From Aliiroseovarius sp. Z3 (GTDB lineage: Bacteria; Pseudomonadota; Alphaproteobacteria; Rhodobacterales; Rhodobacteraceae), in the NCBI RefSeq assembly GCF_029105185.1, contig NZ_JAFMZK010000001.1, positions 434,001 to 498,000 of the forward strand: DNA of 64,000 nt, read 5' to 3'. Shown here piece by piece: positions 24,422 through 32,812 of this stretch. The notes beneath the pieces are model-generated. The model was not told where the DNA came from. It was given only the letters and a program-made list of their open reading frames with translations, and did not search any database. The position numbers and the translations under genes were made by a program. The stretch's first letter is position 1. Each line of letters starts with the position of its first letter.

Positions 24422-25561
24422 ATGAAAAAACTGTCCCTTGTTGCGGTGTTCAGCCTGTCCGCCCTATTCGGGCAGGTGCAGGTCGGTGCTGCTTTCACCG
24501 CGAACGGTTCTTCCGGCAGCACCTTGAACGCAACCGTGGTTGCCAGCTTTGACAGTCCTTGGGCGATGAGCTTCATCAGCGACACCCAGCTTCTGGTGAC
24601 GACCAAACCGGGGGAAATGTGGCTGGTCTCGACCGACGGTGTGAAACGCCCGATCAAGGGCGTGCCAAGGCCCGTGGTTGGCGGGCAAGGCGGTTTGGGC
24701 GACGTGGTGCCGCATCCTGATTTCGCCTCTAACGGTCTGATTTATCTATCCTATGTCGAAAGCCACGATGGCGGCGCGACACGTGGGGCAGTGGTTGTGC
24801 GCGGCACGCTTGAGCAAGGGGATCAACCTGCGCTGACCAACATCCAAAGGGTCTGGAGTCAGTATCCCCACCGGTCTGGGTCCGGCCATTTCTCGCACAA
24901 GATCGCCTTTGGCCCCAAGGGGTCCGCGCAGGACGGGATGTTGTTCATCACCTCGGGCGACCGGCAGGAACAAACCCCGGCGCAGCGGTGGGACATGGCG
25001 CTTGGCAAGGTGATCCGGCTGAACGATGACGGTACCGTGCCCACCGACAATCCGTTTCAGGATCAGGGCGAGCTGGCAAAAACGTTCTGGACAACAGGTC
25101 ATCGCAATCTGTTGGGAATTGACTTTGATGCGGATGGCCAGCTTTGGACCCATGAGATGGGTCCGCGTCACGGCGACGAATTGAACCTGATCAAGCCGGG
25201 TCAAAATTATGGCTGGCCCGTCGTGTCGATGGGCGACAATTACAGCGGCAAAGCCATCCCCGATCACGACACACGCCCGGACTTTACCGCTCCGGCGGCC
25301 TATTGGGTGCCCAGCATCGCGCCGGCGGGCCTGGTGATGTATTCGGGAGACATGTTCCCTGATTGGCAGGGGGATGCGTTCATCGGCGGCCTTGTCAGCC
25401 AAGCTCTGATCCGGGTCGAGATCAATGGCAACACAGCACGCGAAGCCGAGCGGTTCAGCTGGAACCGTCGCCTGCGCGACGTTGAACAAGGACCACAAGG
25501 CGCGATCTGGGTGTTGGAGGATCGGGGCGGAGGGCGGCTCTTACGGCTAACCACCCCGTAA
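24422..25561 (+). CDS. PQQ-dependent sugar dehydrogenase-like exported protein
   Basis: A 379-residue secreted beta-propeller of the GSDH/sorbosone dehydrogenase (YliI/Asd) family. It has a strong ribosome site (GCAGGAGG), a Sec signal peptide (~1-24) and segments typical of the propeller: [43 protein letters not shown] and [23 protein letters not shown]. Family members oxidise aldose sugars in the periplasm, with PQQ bound at the propeller centre. Actual PQQ binding and substrate are inferred. It lies just downstream of the 6S RNA candidate and converges with the next gene. Confidence 0.9.
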   Translation: MKKLSLVAVFSLSALFGQVQVGAAFTANGSSGSTLNATVVASFDSPWAMSFISDTQLLVTTKPGEMWLVSTDGVKRPIKGVPRPVVGGQGGLGDVVPHPDFASNGLIYLSYVESHDGGATRGAVVVRGTLEQGDQPALTNIQRVWSQYPHRSGSGHFSHKIAFGPKGSAQDGMLFITSGDRQEQTPAQRWDMALGKVIRLNDDGTVPTDNPFQDQGELAKTFWTTGHRNLLGIDFDADGQLWTHEMGPRHGDELNLIKPGQNYGWPVVSMGDNYSGKAIPDHDTRPDFTAPAAYWVPSIAPAGLVMYSGDMFPDWQGDAFIGGLVSQALIRVEINGNTAREAERFSWNRRLRDVEQGPQGAIWVLEDRGGGRLLRLTTP

Positions 25562-25579
25562 GACGTTGACATCGCCCGG

Positions 25580-26053
25580 TCAGCTCTGCATTTCGCAGCT
25601 ATATTCCACCTTGTCGCCATCTTTGGTAAACCACTTGGCGCTGCCTGTGCGCCGGTCAAGCGTGAATTTCCATTCATAGCTCAGGTTGCTGCCCGTGCCT
25701 TCGCCATATTGCGCGTTGAATCGCACCGCTTTTGGGCCTGCAATCGCGGTCAGTTTCCCAACCAGATGCTCATGAGCCGTTTTCCAGTCCGTGGTGACAA
25801 AAACAAGTGTTGGCACGTCCGCATTGCTTAGCAGCCCCCACCCAGCATTTGGCGCGCAATATGTGTCACCAGACAGGCGTTCGGATGTTATGCAATGCAA
25901 AGGTGTTTCAAATCGTGACGGAGACCAAAGAGCGACTGTGATGACATCCTCGTCGCTATTACACAGGATCACTTCTTCGCGCGTCGCAACATCTTCGGCC
26001 ATTGCACCTGTGGTCAGGCTGGCAACAAAGGCGCTCAATATGATCTGCTTCAT
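25580..26053 (-). CDS. Exported protein of unknown function
   Basis: A 157-residue protein with an AAGGAAGG ribosome site and a Sec signal peptide cleaved after AMA (~19). The mature part has five cysteines (ILCNSDED, LHCITSE, TYCAPN and YSCEMQS among them) that could form disulfides. A C-terminal strand-rich section includes the LSYEWKFTLDRRTGSAKW segment. I do not recognise a family. It ends 18 bp from the convergent sugar dehydrogenase. Codon use is a little less G+C-rich than that of its neighbours. Confidence 0.65.
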   Translation of the reverse strand: MKQIILSAFVASLTTGAMAEDVATREEVILCNSDEDVITVALWSPSRFETPLHCITSERLSGDTYCAPNAGWGLLSNADVPTLVFVTTDWKTAHEHLVGKLTAIAGPKAVRFNAQYGEGTGSNLSYEWKFTLDRRTGSAKWFTKDGDKVEYSCEMQS

Positions 26054-26173
26054 TGGCCTTCCTTTGGTAAGGACCGCTGCAACTTATCGAAGGTTACGAC
26101 AATACCTCATGTCGCGCCGCGACCAAGATCATGGTTTGGGCAGGATCAAATTCGGGGCAAAAGAGGTTGGCGT

Positions 26174-26473
26174 TCACTTCCGCGACGTGGCGGCCACCCG
26201 CGCCGGGATCGTGGTGGCAACTGGCTGGCGTTTGCCGCCTTTGGGCGTGTCGTCATGCTCCATCCGCATGATCACGATGGCAAATTGCACACCTGCGAAG
26301 ACGATCCCGTTGAACATGAACAGCATCAGGACCGCGATCCAACCGATATCCGACGTGGACACAAGGTGCCACAGATTACCGACATTGGTGTAAAGCAGCA
26401 GGGCAACGAAGGTCGCTGACAGGCCAAACCCGATCAGAACCTGTTTGATGTAAAGGCGGACAAGTTTTGGCAT
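26174..26473 (-). CDS. Small membrane protein, unknown function
   Basis: A 99-residue protein with two predicted membrane helices (~10-32 and ~43-68, the second containing GWIAVLMLFMFNGIVFAG). A Lys/Arg-rich N-terminus and a basic cytosolic tail surround them. The ATG follows GAAAGGG. I do not recognise a named family. Its first helix begins VRLYIKQVLIGFGLSATFVALLLY. It is a single gene between the exported protein and nusB. Confidence 0.65.
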   Translation of the reverse strand: MPKLVRLYIKQVLIGFGLSATFVALLLYTNVGNLWHLVSTSDIGWIAVLMLFMFNGIVFAGVQFAIVIMRMEHDDTPKGGKRQPVATTIPARVAATSRK

Positions 26474-26580
26474 GACGATCCCTTTCCTGCTTCGTCCCTA
26501 ATCTAGCGCATGCGCAGAAGACTTAAAGGGGCAAGCCGTCGCAGGGGCATCCGTCGGTGGATACGCGCAAACCCTTGCCG

Positions 26581-27048
26581 TCAAAACGCCTCGGGTTTCG
26601 CCTCGCGTGCCATGTGATCCAGCACGGCATTGGCAAACTTGCCTTCATCACTTTCCGGGTAAAACGCCTTGGCGACGTCAACGAACTCGGTGATCACCAC
26701 TTTTGGTGGCGTGTCGCCCTGTGTCAGCTCGGCCCCTGCGGCGCGGAACAGGGCGCGCAGGGTCGGGTCGATCCGTCCGATGGGCCATTTCGCCACCAGC
26801 GCCCGATCTGTCATCTGGTCGATCTTGGCCTGATGGTTCACCGCGTCCTCGACCAGTTTGCGAAACAGGCGGCTGTCGCCCTCGGCCATCGCATAATCGT
26901 CGAACTCTTCGCCGAAACGATGGTCTTCGAATTCGACCATCACGCGGTCGGCGGTTTGACCCGCAGATTCCATCTGAAACAGCGCCTGCACGGCAAACAG
27001 CCGGGCGGCGGATTTCATCTGGCGTTTCTGATTGCCGGAAAGCGTCAT
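26581..27048 (-). CDS. nusB: Transcription antitermination factor NusB
   Basis: A 155-residue all-helical RNA-binding protein starting at ATG 27048 (MTLSGNQKRQMKSAARLFAVQALFQME). The core contains the RIDPTLRALFRAA and PPKVVITEFVDVAKAFYPESDEGKFANAVLDHMA segments typical of NusB. It joins NusE (S10) on boxA RNA to prevent early termination of rRNA operons. It overlaps ribH by four bases (ATGA), the classic ribH-nusB coupling of bacteria. Confidence 0.95.
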   Translation of the reverse strand: MTLSGNQKRQMKSAARLFAVQALFQMESAGQTADRVMVEFEDHRFGEEFDDYAMAEGDSRLFRKLVEDAVNHQAKIDQMTDRALVAKWPIGRIDPTLRALFRAAGAELTQGDTPPKVVITEFVDVAKAFYPESDEGKFANAVLDHMAREAKPEAF

Positions 27049-27596
27049 GCCTTTGGGGTATCCTTCGTGTCTCCTGCAAGCTTGATCGCGTCCGAGATCG
27101 ACTTGAACCCGACGCCTTTGCTTGCGCCGGCCCATTTGCGCGAAAGCGCGACCAGATGCAAGGCCGCAGCCGCCGCCCCGCCCCCTTTATTTTGATCTTT
27201 CGTGTCCGCGCGCATCTCGGCCTGTTTGCGGTTCTCGACGGTCAGGATGCCGTTGCCGATGCACAAGCCTTGTAGCCCCATCATCTGGATTGCCCGCGAA
27301 CTGTCGTTGCAGACCGTTTCGTAATGGGTGGTTTCCCCCCGGATCACGCAGCCCAGCGCCACGTAGCCGTCGAAATTCGACAGCCGATCCGCCATCGCAA
27401 TCGCCGTGGGCACTTCCAGCGCGCCGGGCACTTCGACCAGATCCCATGTGCCACCTGCGGCCTCGATCTCGGCCTTGGCGCCTGCGACCAGATTGTCGGC
27501 AATGTCCTTGTAATACGGCGCGACAACGATCAGCAGCTTCACCGGTTTGTCAAATTTCGGACGATCCAGCACATAGTGCTTTTCTGCGGTGGCCAT
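27045..27596 (-). CDS. ribH: 6,7-dimethyl-8-ribityllumazine synthase
   Basis: A 183-residue lumazine synthase that condenses the ribD-pathway pyrimidine with dihydroxybutanone phosphate in the penultimate riboflavin step. It has the WDLVEVPGALEVPTAI and GCVIRGETTHYETVCNDSSRAI motifs, with the active-site His in the second. It is slightly longer than E. coli RibE (156) because of a C-terminal tail. It lies between ribB (3-bp gap) and nusB (4-bp overlap) in one operon. Confidence 0.96.
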   Translation of the reverse strand: MATAEKHYVLDRPKFDKPVKLLIVVAPYYKDIADNLVAGAKAEIEAAGGTWDLVEVPGALEVPTAIAMADRLSNFDGYVALGCVIRGETTHYETVCNDSSRAIQMMGLQGLCIGNGILTVENRKQAEMRADTKDQNKGGGAAAAALHLVALSRKWAGASKGVGFKSISDAIKLAGDTKDTPKA

Positions 27597-27599
27597 GGT

Positions 27600-28733
27600 T
27601 CAATCCTTCTGAATGGGGCGGGTGCCGGTGATGGCCAGCCCATAGGCGTCCAAACCCACATATCGGGTGTCGGGGCTGTCGGTCAAAAGCACCATGTCAT
27701 GCAGGCCCAGCGCCGACAGGATTTGCGACCCAAGCCCGATCTGGCGCACCGTGCGCGGGCCGTCATCATCGTCATTGGCATAAAGCGTCTTGCGCGGTTC
27801 ACGGAACAGGCAGACCACGCCCCGTCCTTCGTCCGCGATGATCTGCATGGCGCGGGGCAATTCGTCGGCGGGTCGTGGTCCAAGACCCAGCACGTCCTGC
27901 GCCTCTTGCAGGGCATGGGTGCGCACCAAAACCGGGTCGGGCGTGGTGATATCGCCCTTGATCAGGACGACATGTTCGATTTCGTGGGTCAGGTCGGTGA
28001 AAATCCGCATCTCCCAATCGCCACCATATTGCGAGGTGACACGCTCGCGCGAGGTTTCACGCACAAGATTGTCGTGGCGGCGGCGGTAGGCGATCAGGTC
28101 CGAAATCGTGCCGATCTTCAGCCCGTGCGCCCTCGCAATCTCGACCAGCTCCGGCAGCCGCGCCATGGTGCCGTCTACGTTCATGATCTCGCAGATCACA
28201 CCCGCAGGTGTACGTCCCGCAAGGCGCGAGATATCGACCGCAGCCTCTGTATGGCCCGCCCGCACCAACACACCACCATTGCGCGCGCGCAGCGGAAAGA
28301 CGTGGCCGGGGGTTGCGATCTCGGCAGGTCCGTTCTCGGGATCAATGGCAACCGCCACGGTCAGCGCGCGGTCGGCAGCGGAAATCCCCGTGCTGACACC
28401 TTCGCGCGCCTCGATCGAGGTGGTGAACGCAGTTTCATGGCGCGACGAGTTGTGCATCGACATCATCGGCAGGCCCAGCGCCTCGATCCGCGCGGCCTCC
28501 ATCGGCAGGCAAATCAGCCCGCGCCCATGCGTCGCCATGAAATTAATCGTCTCGGCGGTGCAGGCATCGGCAGGAATGACGAAATCGCCTTCATTCTCAC
28601 GATCTTCGTGATCGACAAGAATATACATCCGCCCCGCGCGGGCTTCCTCGATGATCTCCTCGGCCGAGGCGATGGCATCCGACAGGCTGGCCTCGACCGG
28701 GCCGGGCGTTTCATATGTGCTGCGTTCAGTCAC
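27600..28733 (-). CDS. ribB: 3,4-dihydroxy-2-butanone 4-phosphate synthase with degenerate GTP cyclohydrolase II-like domain
   Basis: A 377-residue fusion of RibBA layout. The N-terminal RibB domain (~15-215) is intact, with DHEDRENEGDF, HNSSRHETAF, the TPGHVFPLRA segment and GHTEAAVD; it makes dihydroxybutanone phosphate from ribulose 5-phosphate. The C-terminal ~160 residues align in layout with RibA (EGRGV, IGLGSQILSALG) but lack the three zinc cysteines, and most GTP-site residues are changed. They are therefore predicted to be inactive, so a separate ribA would be needed. The next gene, ribH, starts 3 bp after its stop. Confidence 0.93.
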   Translation of the reverse strand: MTERSTYETPGPVEASLSDAIASAEEIIEEARAGRMYILVDHEDRENEGDFVIPADACTAETINFMATHGRGLICLPMEAARIEALGLPMMSMHNSSRHETAFTTSIEAREGVSTGISAADRALTVAVAIDPENGPAEIATPGHVFPLRARNGGVLVRAGHTEAAVDISRLAGRTPAGVICEIMNVDGTMARLPELVEIARAHGLKIGTISDLIAYRRRHDNLVRETSRERVTSQYGGDWEMRIFTDLTHEIEHVVLIKGDITTPDPVLVRTHALQEAQDVLGLGPRPADELPRAMQIIADEGRGVVCLFREPRKTLYANDDDDGPRTVRQIGLGSQILSALGLHDMVLLTDSPDTRYVGLDAYGLAITGTRPIQKD

Positions 28734-28815
28734 GCGCGTTCCCCTCAGCTTCGCGCCCGTGACTAGCGCAGGCGGAGGGCGTTTGCCAGTGGAAAGGCGG
28801 CTTTAAAACTTCTCG

Positions 28816-29499
28816 TCAACGTTTGTTCAGCTTGTACAGCGCCTCTTGCCCGCTTCCGGTTACCAAGTATTGGTTTGGCCGGGCTTTAAAGTAAGACGCC
28901 CACGTTTTCTGCGGCTGATCCGAAATTTTCCCCGCCCCGCATTCACGAATATTCTTGTTGATATCAGATTTTGTAATCCCTTGCGGATGGTCGCGAACGA
29001 TCCGTAGCACTTCGTCGTCAAAGGAGAGGGTGACGTCGTTGTAAAGCTTGGGAGCAGCCGCAACAGCCTTTGCAGCTGCTAGAGTCACCCAAGAATTACA
29101 CGATTTCCTGAAACACTCTGGCGCTTTCTTCTCACCAATTCCAACGACCCGAAAACCGCGTTCGCGCAAGCGGGCGGCCAGATGCATGAAGTCCCCGTCA
29201 GAACTGGCAAGGGCGAACACATCAATTTTGCTTTCGTAGCTCAGTTGGAATGCATCTAGGGCTAAAACAATATCGGCTGAGTTTTTCCCCGCACCTGAAT
29301 GCACCAATCGAATGCCGGGTGCTGTATCCCAACCTTTGATCATTGCCGCGTTCCCGTAGACACGCCGAACCTGTAATTCGCCCAGCTTGCCCGCCGCGAC
29401 CATCATCTTGCCTGCAAAAGCACTGGAAATATTCTCACCATCAACAAGCAGCGCAACGATTGGCTTGTCAGTTTGTGACGCTAAACAGTTCTCGGACAT
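28816..29499 (-). CDS. NYN-domain putative RNase with C-terminal HTH-like region
   Basis: The ATG at 29499, after GGAGAG, gives 227 residues. The N-terminal PIN-like NYN domain has the expected acidic residues: LLVDGENI, KNSADIVLALDA and ASSDGDFM. NYN/LabA-type proteins are metal-dependent ribonucleases. The C-terminal ~75 residues (SFDDEVLRIVRDHPQGITKSDINKNIRE..) resemble a winged-helix/OST-HTH RNA-binding module. A perfect 13-bp inverted repeat covers the ribosome site and start codon. It is embedded in the riboflavin cluster, between ribB and a metallo-hydrolase, with codon use less G+C-biased than that of its neighbours. Confidence 0.82.
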   Translation of the reverse strand: MSENCLASQTDKPIVALLVDGENISSAFAGKMMVAAGKLGELQVRRVYGNAAMIKGWDTAPGIRLVHSGAGKNSADIVLALDAFQLSYESKIDVFALASSDGDFMHLAARLRERGFRVVGIGEKKAPECFRKSCNSWVTLAAAKAVAAAPKLYNDVTLSFDDEVLRIVRDHPQGITKSDINKNIRECGAGKISDQPQKTWASYFKARPNQYLVTGSGQEALYKLNKR

Positions 29500-29537
29500 A
29501 CACAACTCTCCACTCAATTAGAGCGAGAGTTGTGTAT
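29498..29537 (-). repeat. Inverted repeat over the NYN gene's ribosome site and start codon
   Basis: Arms 29498-29510 and 29525-29537 are perfect 13-bp complements (ATACACAACTCTC / GAGAGTTGTGTAT) separated by 14 nt. In the minus-strand mRNA the 3' arm contains the GGAGAG ribosome site (except its first G) and the A and U of the AUG. The hairpin would therefore hide the translation start. A protein operator is the alternative reading. Confidence 0.75.
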
Positions 29538-29563
29538 TTGCTTCAGGAGTTCAACCACCTTGA

Positions 29564-30529
29564 TCAAAACTGCCACAGTGCAGGCACGAACTGGAACGCC
29601 TCGCCCACGCGGCGCACGTGTCCCACGCCGGGGAACGGGAAGTGATAGCCCAGCACTGCGATCCGGTCGGATGCGGCCATGTCAAGGATCTTGCGGCGGC
29701 TGGCGACGGTCATCTCGCCATCCGTATCGGTGTCGTTGAACCAGTCGGGGTGCGCGAAATTCGTATAGGCATGGGTCAACGCATCGCCCGTGGCGATCAG
29801 TTGCTGCCCGCCGCTGTCGATCATAACCGACAAATGACCGGGCGTATGGCCCGGACTGTCCAGCAAGGTCACACCCGGCACGACCTCGGCCCCGCCGGAC
29901 GCCAGTGTCCAGTCAAGACCGTCGGCGTTGATCGAGTTTGCCGCCCCGACCACGAATTGCTGACGTTCAGGGCTGACCTGATCCACCAAACCATCCTGTA
30001 GCCAATAGGCCTGTTCCGCCTCGCCTATGATATATTCCGCGTCGGGGATGAGCGGTTCGTCGAAATCATCGCGGATACCCCAGATATGGTCGGGATGTGC
30101 ATGTGTGATCACCACGTGAGTGATCCCCATCGGGTCGATGCCCGCCGCCTCAAGATTGCCCATCAACCGTCCCGTTGTGTCCAGCCAACGTGTTCCCGAC
30201 CCAACGTCGATCAGAACCCGTGCGTCTCCGACCTCGATATACAGGTGGTTGGTATGGGAATAGCCGCGCTCGGGATCAAGGAAGTGGTCCTTCAGAAACG
30301 CGATCTTTTCGTCCCCGGGCGCGTTCACCGCCAACCCGCTCGCGGGAAGCGAGAAATAGCCGTCCGACACCACGGTCAGACGCGCTTCCCCAAGAGTGAA
30401 GCTGAAATGCGCCGGGTTGCCTGCGGTTGGTGCGCCCAACATGGCGCGCGCGGTGGCGGGCATGGCGAAGGCAGGGGCAATTGCGGCCAGGCGCAGAAGG
30501 TCGCGGCGCGTGGGGCGGATCAGGGTCAT
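29564..30529 (-). CDS. Exported MBL-fold metallo-hydrolase
   Basis: A 321-residue protein with a Tat-like signal (RPTRRDLLRLAAIAPAFAMPATARA) and a metallo-beta-lactamase fold. The zinc motif THAHPDH (~140-146) is followed by the later ligands in DSPGHTPGH and ATGDALTH, and a YHFPFPG segment near the end. Such periplasmic hydrolases include lactonases, arylsulfatase-like and glyoxalase-like enzymes. The layout is closest to exported MBL proteins of unknown substrate. It lies between ribE (79-bp gap) and the NYN gene in the same direction. Confidence 0.87.
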   Translation of the reverse strand: MTLIRPTRRDLLRLAAIAPAFAMPATARAMLGAPTAGNPAHFSFTLGEARLTVVSDGYFSLPASGLAVNAPGDEKIAFLKDHFLDPERGYSHTNHLYIEVGDARVLIDVGSGTRWLDTTGRLMGNLEAAGIDPMGITHVVITHAHPDHIWGIRDDFDEPLIPDAEYIIGEAEQAYWLQDGLVDQVSPERQQFVVGAANSINADGLDWTLASGGAEVVPGVTLLDSPGHTPGHLSVMIDSGGQQLIATGDALTHAYTNFAHPDWFNDTDTDGEMTVASRRKILDMAASDRIAVLGYHFPFPGVGHVRRVGEAFQFVPALWQF

Positions 30530-30608
30530 GGGTGGCTCCGTCTTGGTGAGGCGTCTCGTCGATCATATGCCTGCACCCGAATATGTCAAAGACAACCCGA
30601 GCGGATCA

Positions 30609-31196
30609 TCACCCGTATTCGGCCAGACGTGCCACGTAGCGGGCCAAGGTGTCGATCTCAAGGTTCACGCGGTCGCCAACCTTGGCCTGCCCCCAGTTCG
30701 TCACATCTTTCGTGTGTGAAATCAGGTTCACCCCGAAGACGTCCCCCTCAACCTCGTTCACGGTCAGCGATGTGCCGTTGAGCGCGACAGAGCCTTTGGG
30801 CGCTATGAACCGCGCCAGTTCAGAAGGCGCCCGGAACCGGACACGTGTGCTGTCGCCCTCATCCGTCATCCCGACGATCTCGGCCACGCCATCCACATGG
30901 CCCGACACGATGTGTCCACCCAGCTCGTCCCCCACTTTCAAAGCGCGTTCAAGATTCACCTTGTGGCCGACCGACCACGTGCCAAGATTGGTTTTCGATA
31001 CGGTTTCCGCAGAAATATCAACGTCATACCAATCATCACCCAGTGCCACCACGGTCAGGCACACCCCGTCCGACGCGATTGACGCGCCGATATCGATGCC
31101 GCCGGTGTCATAACGGGTCTTGATCCGCGCGCGCATGTCGCCCGCCTGTTCCAGCGCTTCGATGCGGCCTATGTCGGTAATGATCCCGGTGAACAT
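30609..31196 (-). CDS. ribE: Riboflavin synthase (alpha chain)
   Basis: A 195-residue protein of two tandem lumazine-binding barrels. The repeats begin MFTGIITDIGRIEAL and VSGHVDGVAEIVGM, with the SIASDGVCLTV and GSVALNGTSLTVNEV signatures. It converts two lumazine molecules to riboflavin as a trimer in the cytosol. No FMN riboswitch was recognised in the 235 bp to the divergent kpsS. It is the first gene of the minus-strand rib block, separated from ribD by the capsule genes. Confidence 0.95.
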   Translation of the reverse strand: MFTGIITDIGRIEALEQAGDMRARIKTRYDTGGIDIGASIASDGVCLTVVALGDDWYDVDISAETVSKTNLGTWSVGHKVNLERALKVGDELGGHIVSGHVDGVAEIVGMTDEGDSTRVRFRAPSELARFIAPKGSVALNGTSLTVNEVEGDVFGVNLISHTKDVTNWGQAKVGDRVNLEIDTLARYVARLAEYG

Positions 31197-31431
31197 GCCC
31201 TCTCCCTTTCAGCGGTGTGGAGCCTCAGCCCTAGCGCGCGACAAAGGTCTTGCCAAGACGTCACGACACCCGACCGCGCGATCCCACATAGCGGCAGGCC
31301 ACAATTTCGCCCAAAGGCAGGGGTAACAGAGTGGAAAGGTTCCCCTTCCCATATTGAACGGACCGGGGCAAAAGGGATTAGGCGTCGCCCAGCCCCCAAC
31401 ACGACGACGGCAAAAGACAGACAGGCAGACG

Positions 31432-32718
31432 ATGATCACCGGCCAAGAACGACATTTCCTGTTTTTGCAAGGCCCCCATGGCCCGTTCTTCTGGCAGTTG
31501 GGGCGGATGCTGCGAACAGCCGGTGCCAAGGTCTGGCGCGTCGGGTTCAACATGGGCGATCAGATGTTCTGGCGGGATCGGTCGACATATATTCCGTTCA
31601 CCGCCCCGCAGGAAGATTGGCCCGACCGGTTCGCGCGGCTGCTGGATGACCACGCCATCACAGATATCGTGCTTTACGGCGACACACGCCCGATCCACGC
31701 CAACGCGGTCGAGATTGCCAAAGCGCGCGGGTTGAACATCCACGTTTTCGAAGAAGGCTATTTACGCCCCTATTGGGTGACGTATGAACGCGACGGTTCG
31801 AACGGCAATTCACGCCTGATGCAAACCAGCGTTGCACAGATGCGCGATACGCTGGCCCATGCCGAGCTTGATATCCCCGAGGCACCGGCCCACTGGGGCG
31901 ACATGCGTCACCATGTTTTCTATGGTGCCCTGTATCATTGGTTCGTGATGTTCACCAACCGCCGCTATCGCCACTTCCGCCCGCACCGGGCGGTGAGCGT
32001 CGGACACGAGTTGAACCTGTACCTGAAACGGCTTCTTCTGATGCCCTTCCTTGCCGCTGACCGGATCGCGGCAACCCTTCGGATCAAATATGGCGGTTTC
32101 CCCTACCATCTTGCCCTGCTTCAGCTAGAGCATGACTCGAGTTTTCAAAACCATAGTCCTTTCAACACGATGACAGAGTTTCTTGATGTGGTGATCAAGG
32201 GGTTTTCGGCAGGCGCAGCAGGCCATCATCATCTTGTTTTCAAAGCCCACCCTCTGGAAGACGGGCGCATCCCTCAACGCCGTGAAATCCGGCGGCTGGC
32301 GCAAACCTATGGCGTATCCGACCGTGTTCACTATGTGCGCGGTGGTAAACTGGCCAAACTTCTGGATCATGCGCGTTCTGCGATGACCGTGAATTCCACC
32401 GCGGCCCAGCAGGTCTTGTGGCGCGGGCTGCCGTTAAGAGTGTTCGGCACGGCGGTCTTTGACAAACCCGAGTTTACCTCGACCCAATCGGTCGAAGAGT
32501 TTTTCGCCCTGCCAAGCCGCCCCGACAGCCGCGCGTATCGCGACTATCGCCATTATTTGCTGGAAACAAGTCAGGTCACCGGCAGCTTTTATGCCGCGCG
32601 TGGCCGACGGCAGCTTTTGCGCCAGGTGGTCGACATGATGCTGGCGGCTGATGACCCATATCAGGCACTTGAACGGGGAACAGCGGCACCAAGGCAACAG
32701 TTACGCCTTGTAAATTAG
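31432..32718 (+). CDS. kpsS: Capsule polysaccharide export protein KpsS-like
   Basis: The ATG at 31432 gives 428 residues, normal for KpsS. It has the family's opening (FLFLQGPHGPFFWQLGRML), an HVFEEGYLRPYWVTYE segment and a C-terminal Kdo-transferase-like half with HLVFKAHPLEDGR and MTVNSTAAQQVLWRGLPL. In E. coli KpsS and KpsC add the beta-Kdo linker to lyso-phosphatidylglycerol, which primes group 2 capsule export. It is the first of three plus-strand capsule genes, divergent from ribE. Confidence 0.93.
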   Translation: MITGQERHFLFLQGPHGPFFWQLGRMLRTAGAKVWRVGFNMGDQMFWRDRSTYIPFTAPQEDWPDRFARLLDDHAITDIVLYGDTRPIHANAVEIAKARGLNIHVFEEGYLRPYWVTYERDGSNGNSRLMQTSVAQMRDTLAHAELDIPEAPAHWGDMRHHVFYGALYHWFVMFTNRRYRHFRPHRAVSVGHELNLYLKRLLLMPFLAADRIAATLRIKYGGFPYHLALLQLEHDSSFQNHSPFNTMTEFLDVVIKGFSAGAAGHHHLVFKAHPLEDGRIPQRREIRRLAQTYGVSDRVHYVRGGKLAKLLDHARSAMTVNSTAAQQVLWRGLPLRVFGTAVFDKPEFTSTQSVEEFFALPSRPDSRAYRDYRHYLLETSQVTGSFYAARGRRQLLRQVVDMMLAADDPYQALERGTAAPRQQLRLVN

Positions 32719-32812
32719 CGCGATAAAGCTGAAAAGCTGGATTAAATCCGCGCGTCCGACTAGGTTCACGCCAAAACCATCCCGGCTATTCGCCCAGAAG
32801 GAGCACGAGCAG

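Noticed and set aside
31197-31431. Possible FMN riboswitch upstream of ribE
   Set aside because: The 235-bp gap was read on the minus strand for the conserved RFN-element segments and none was recognised.
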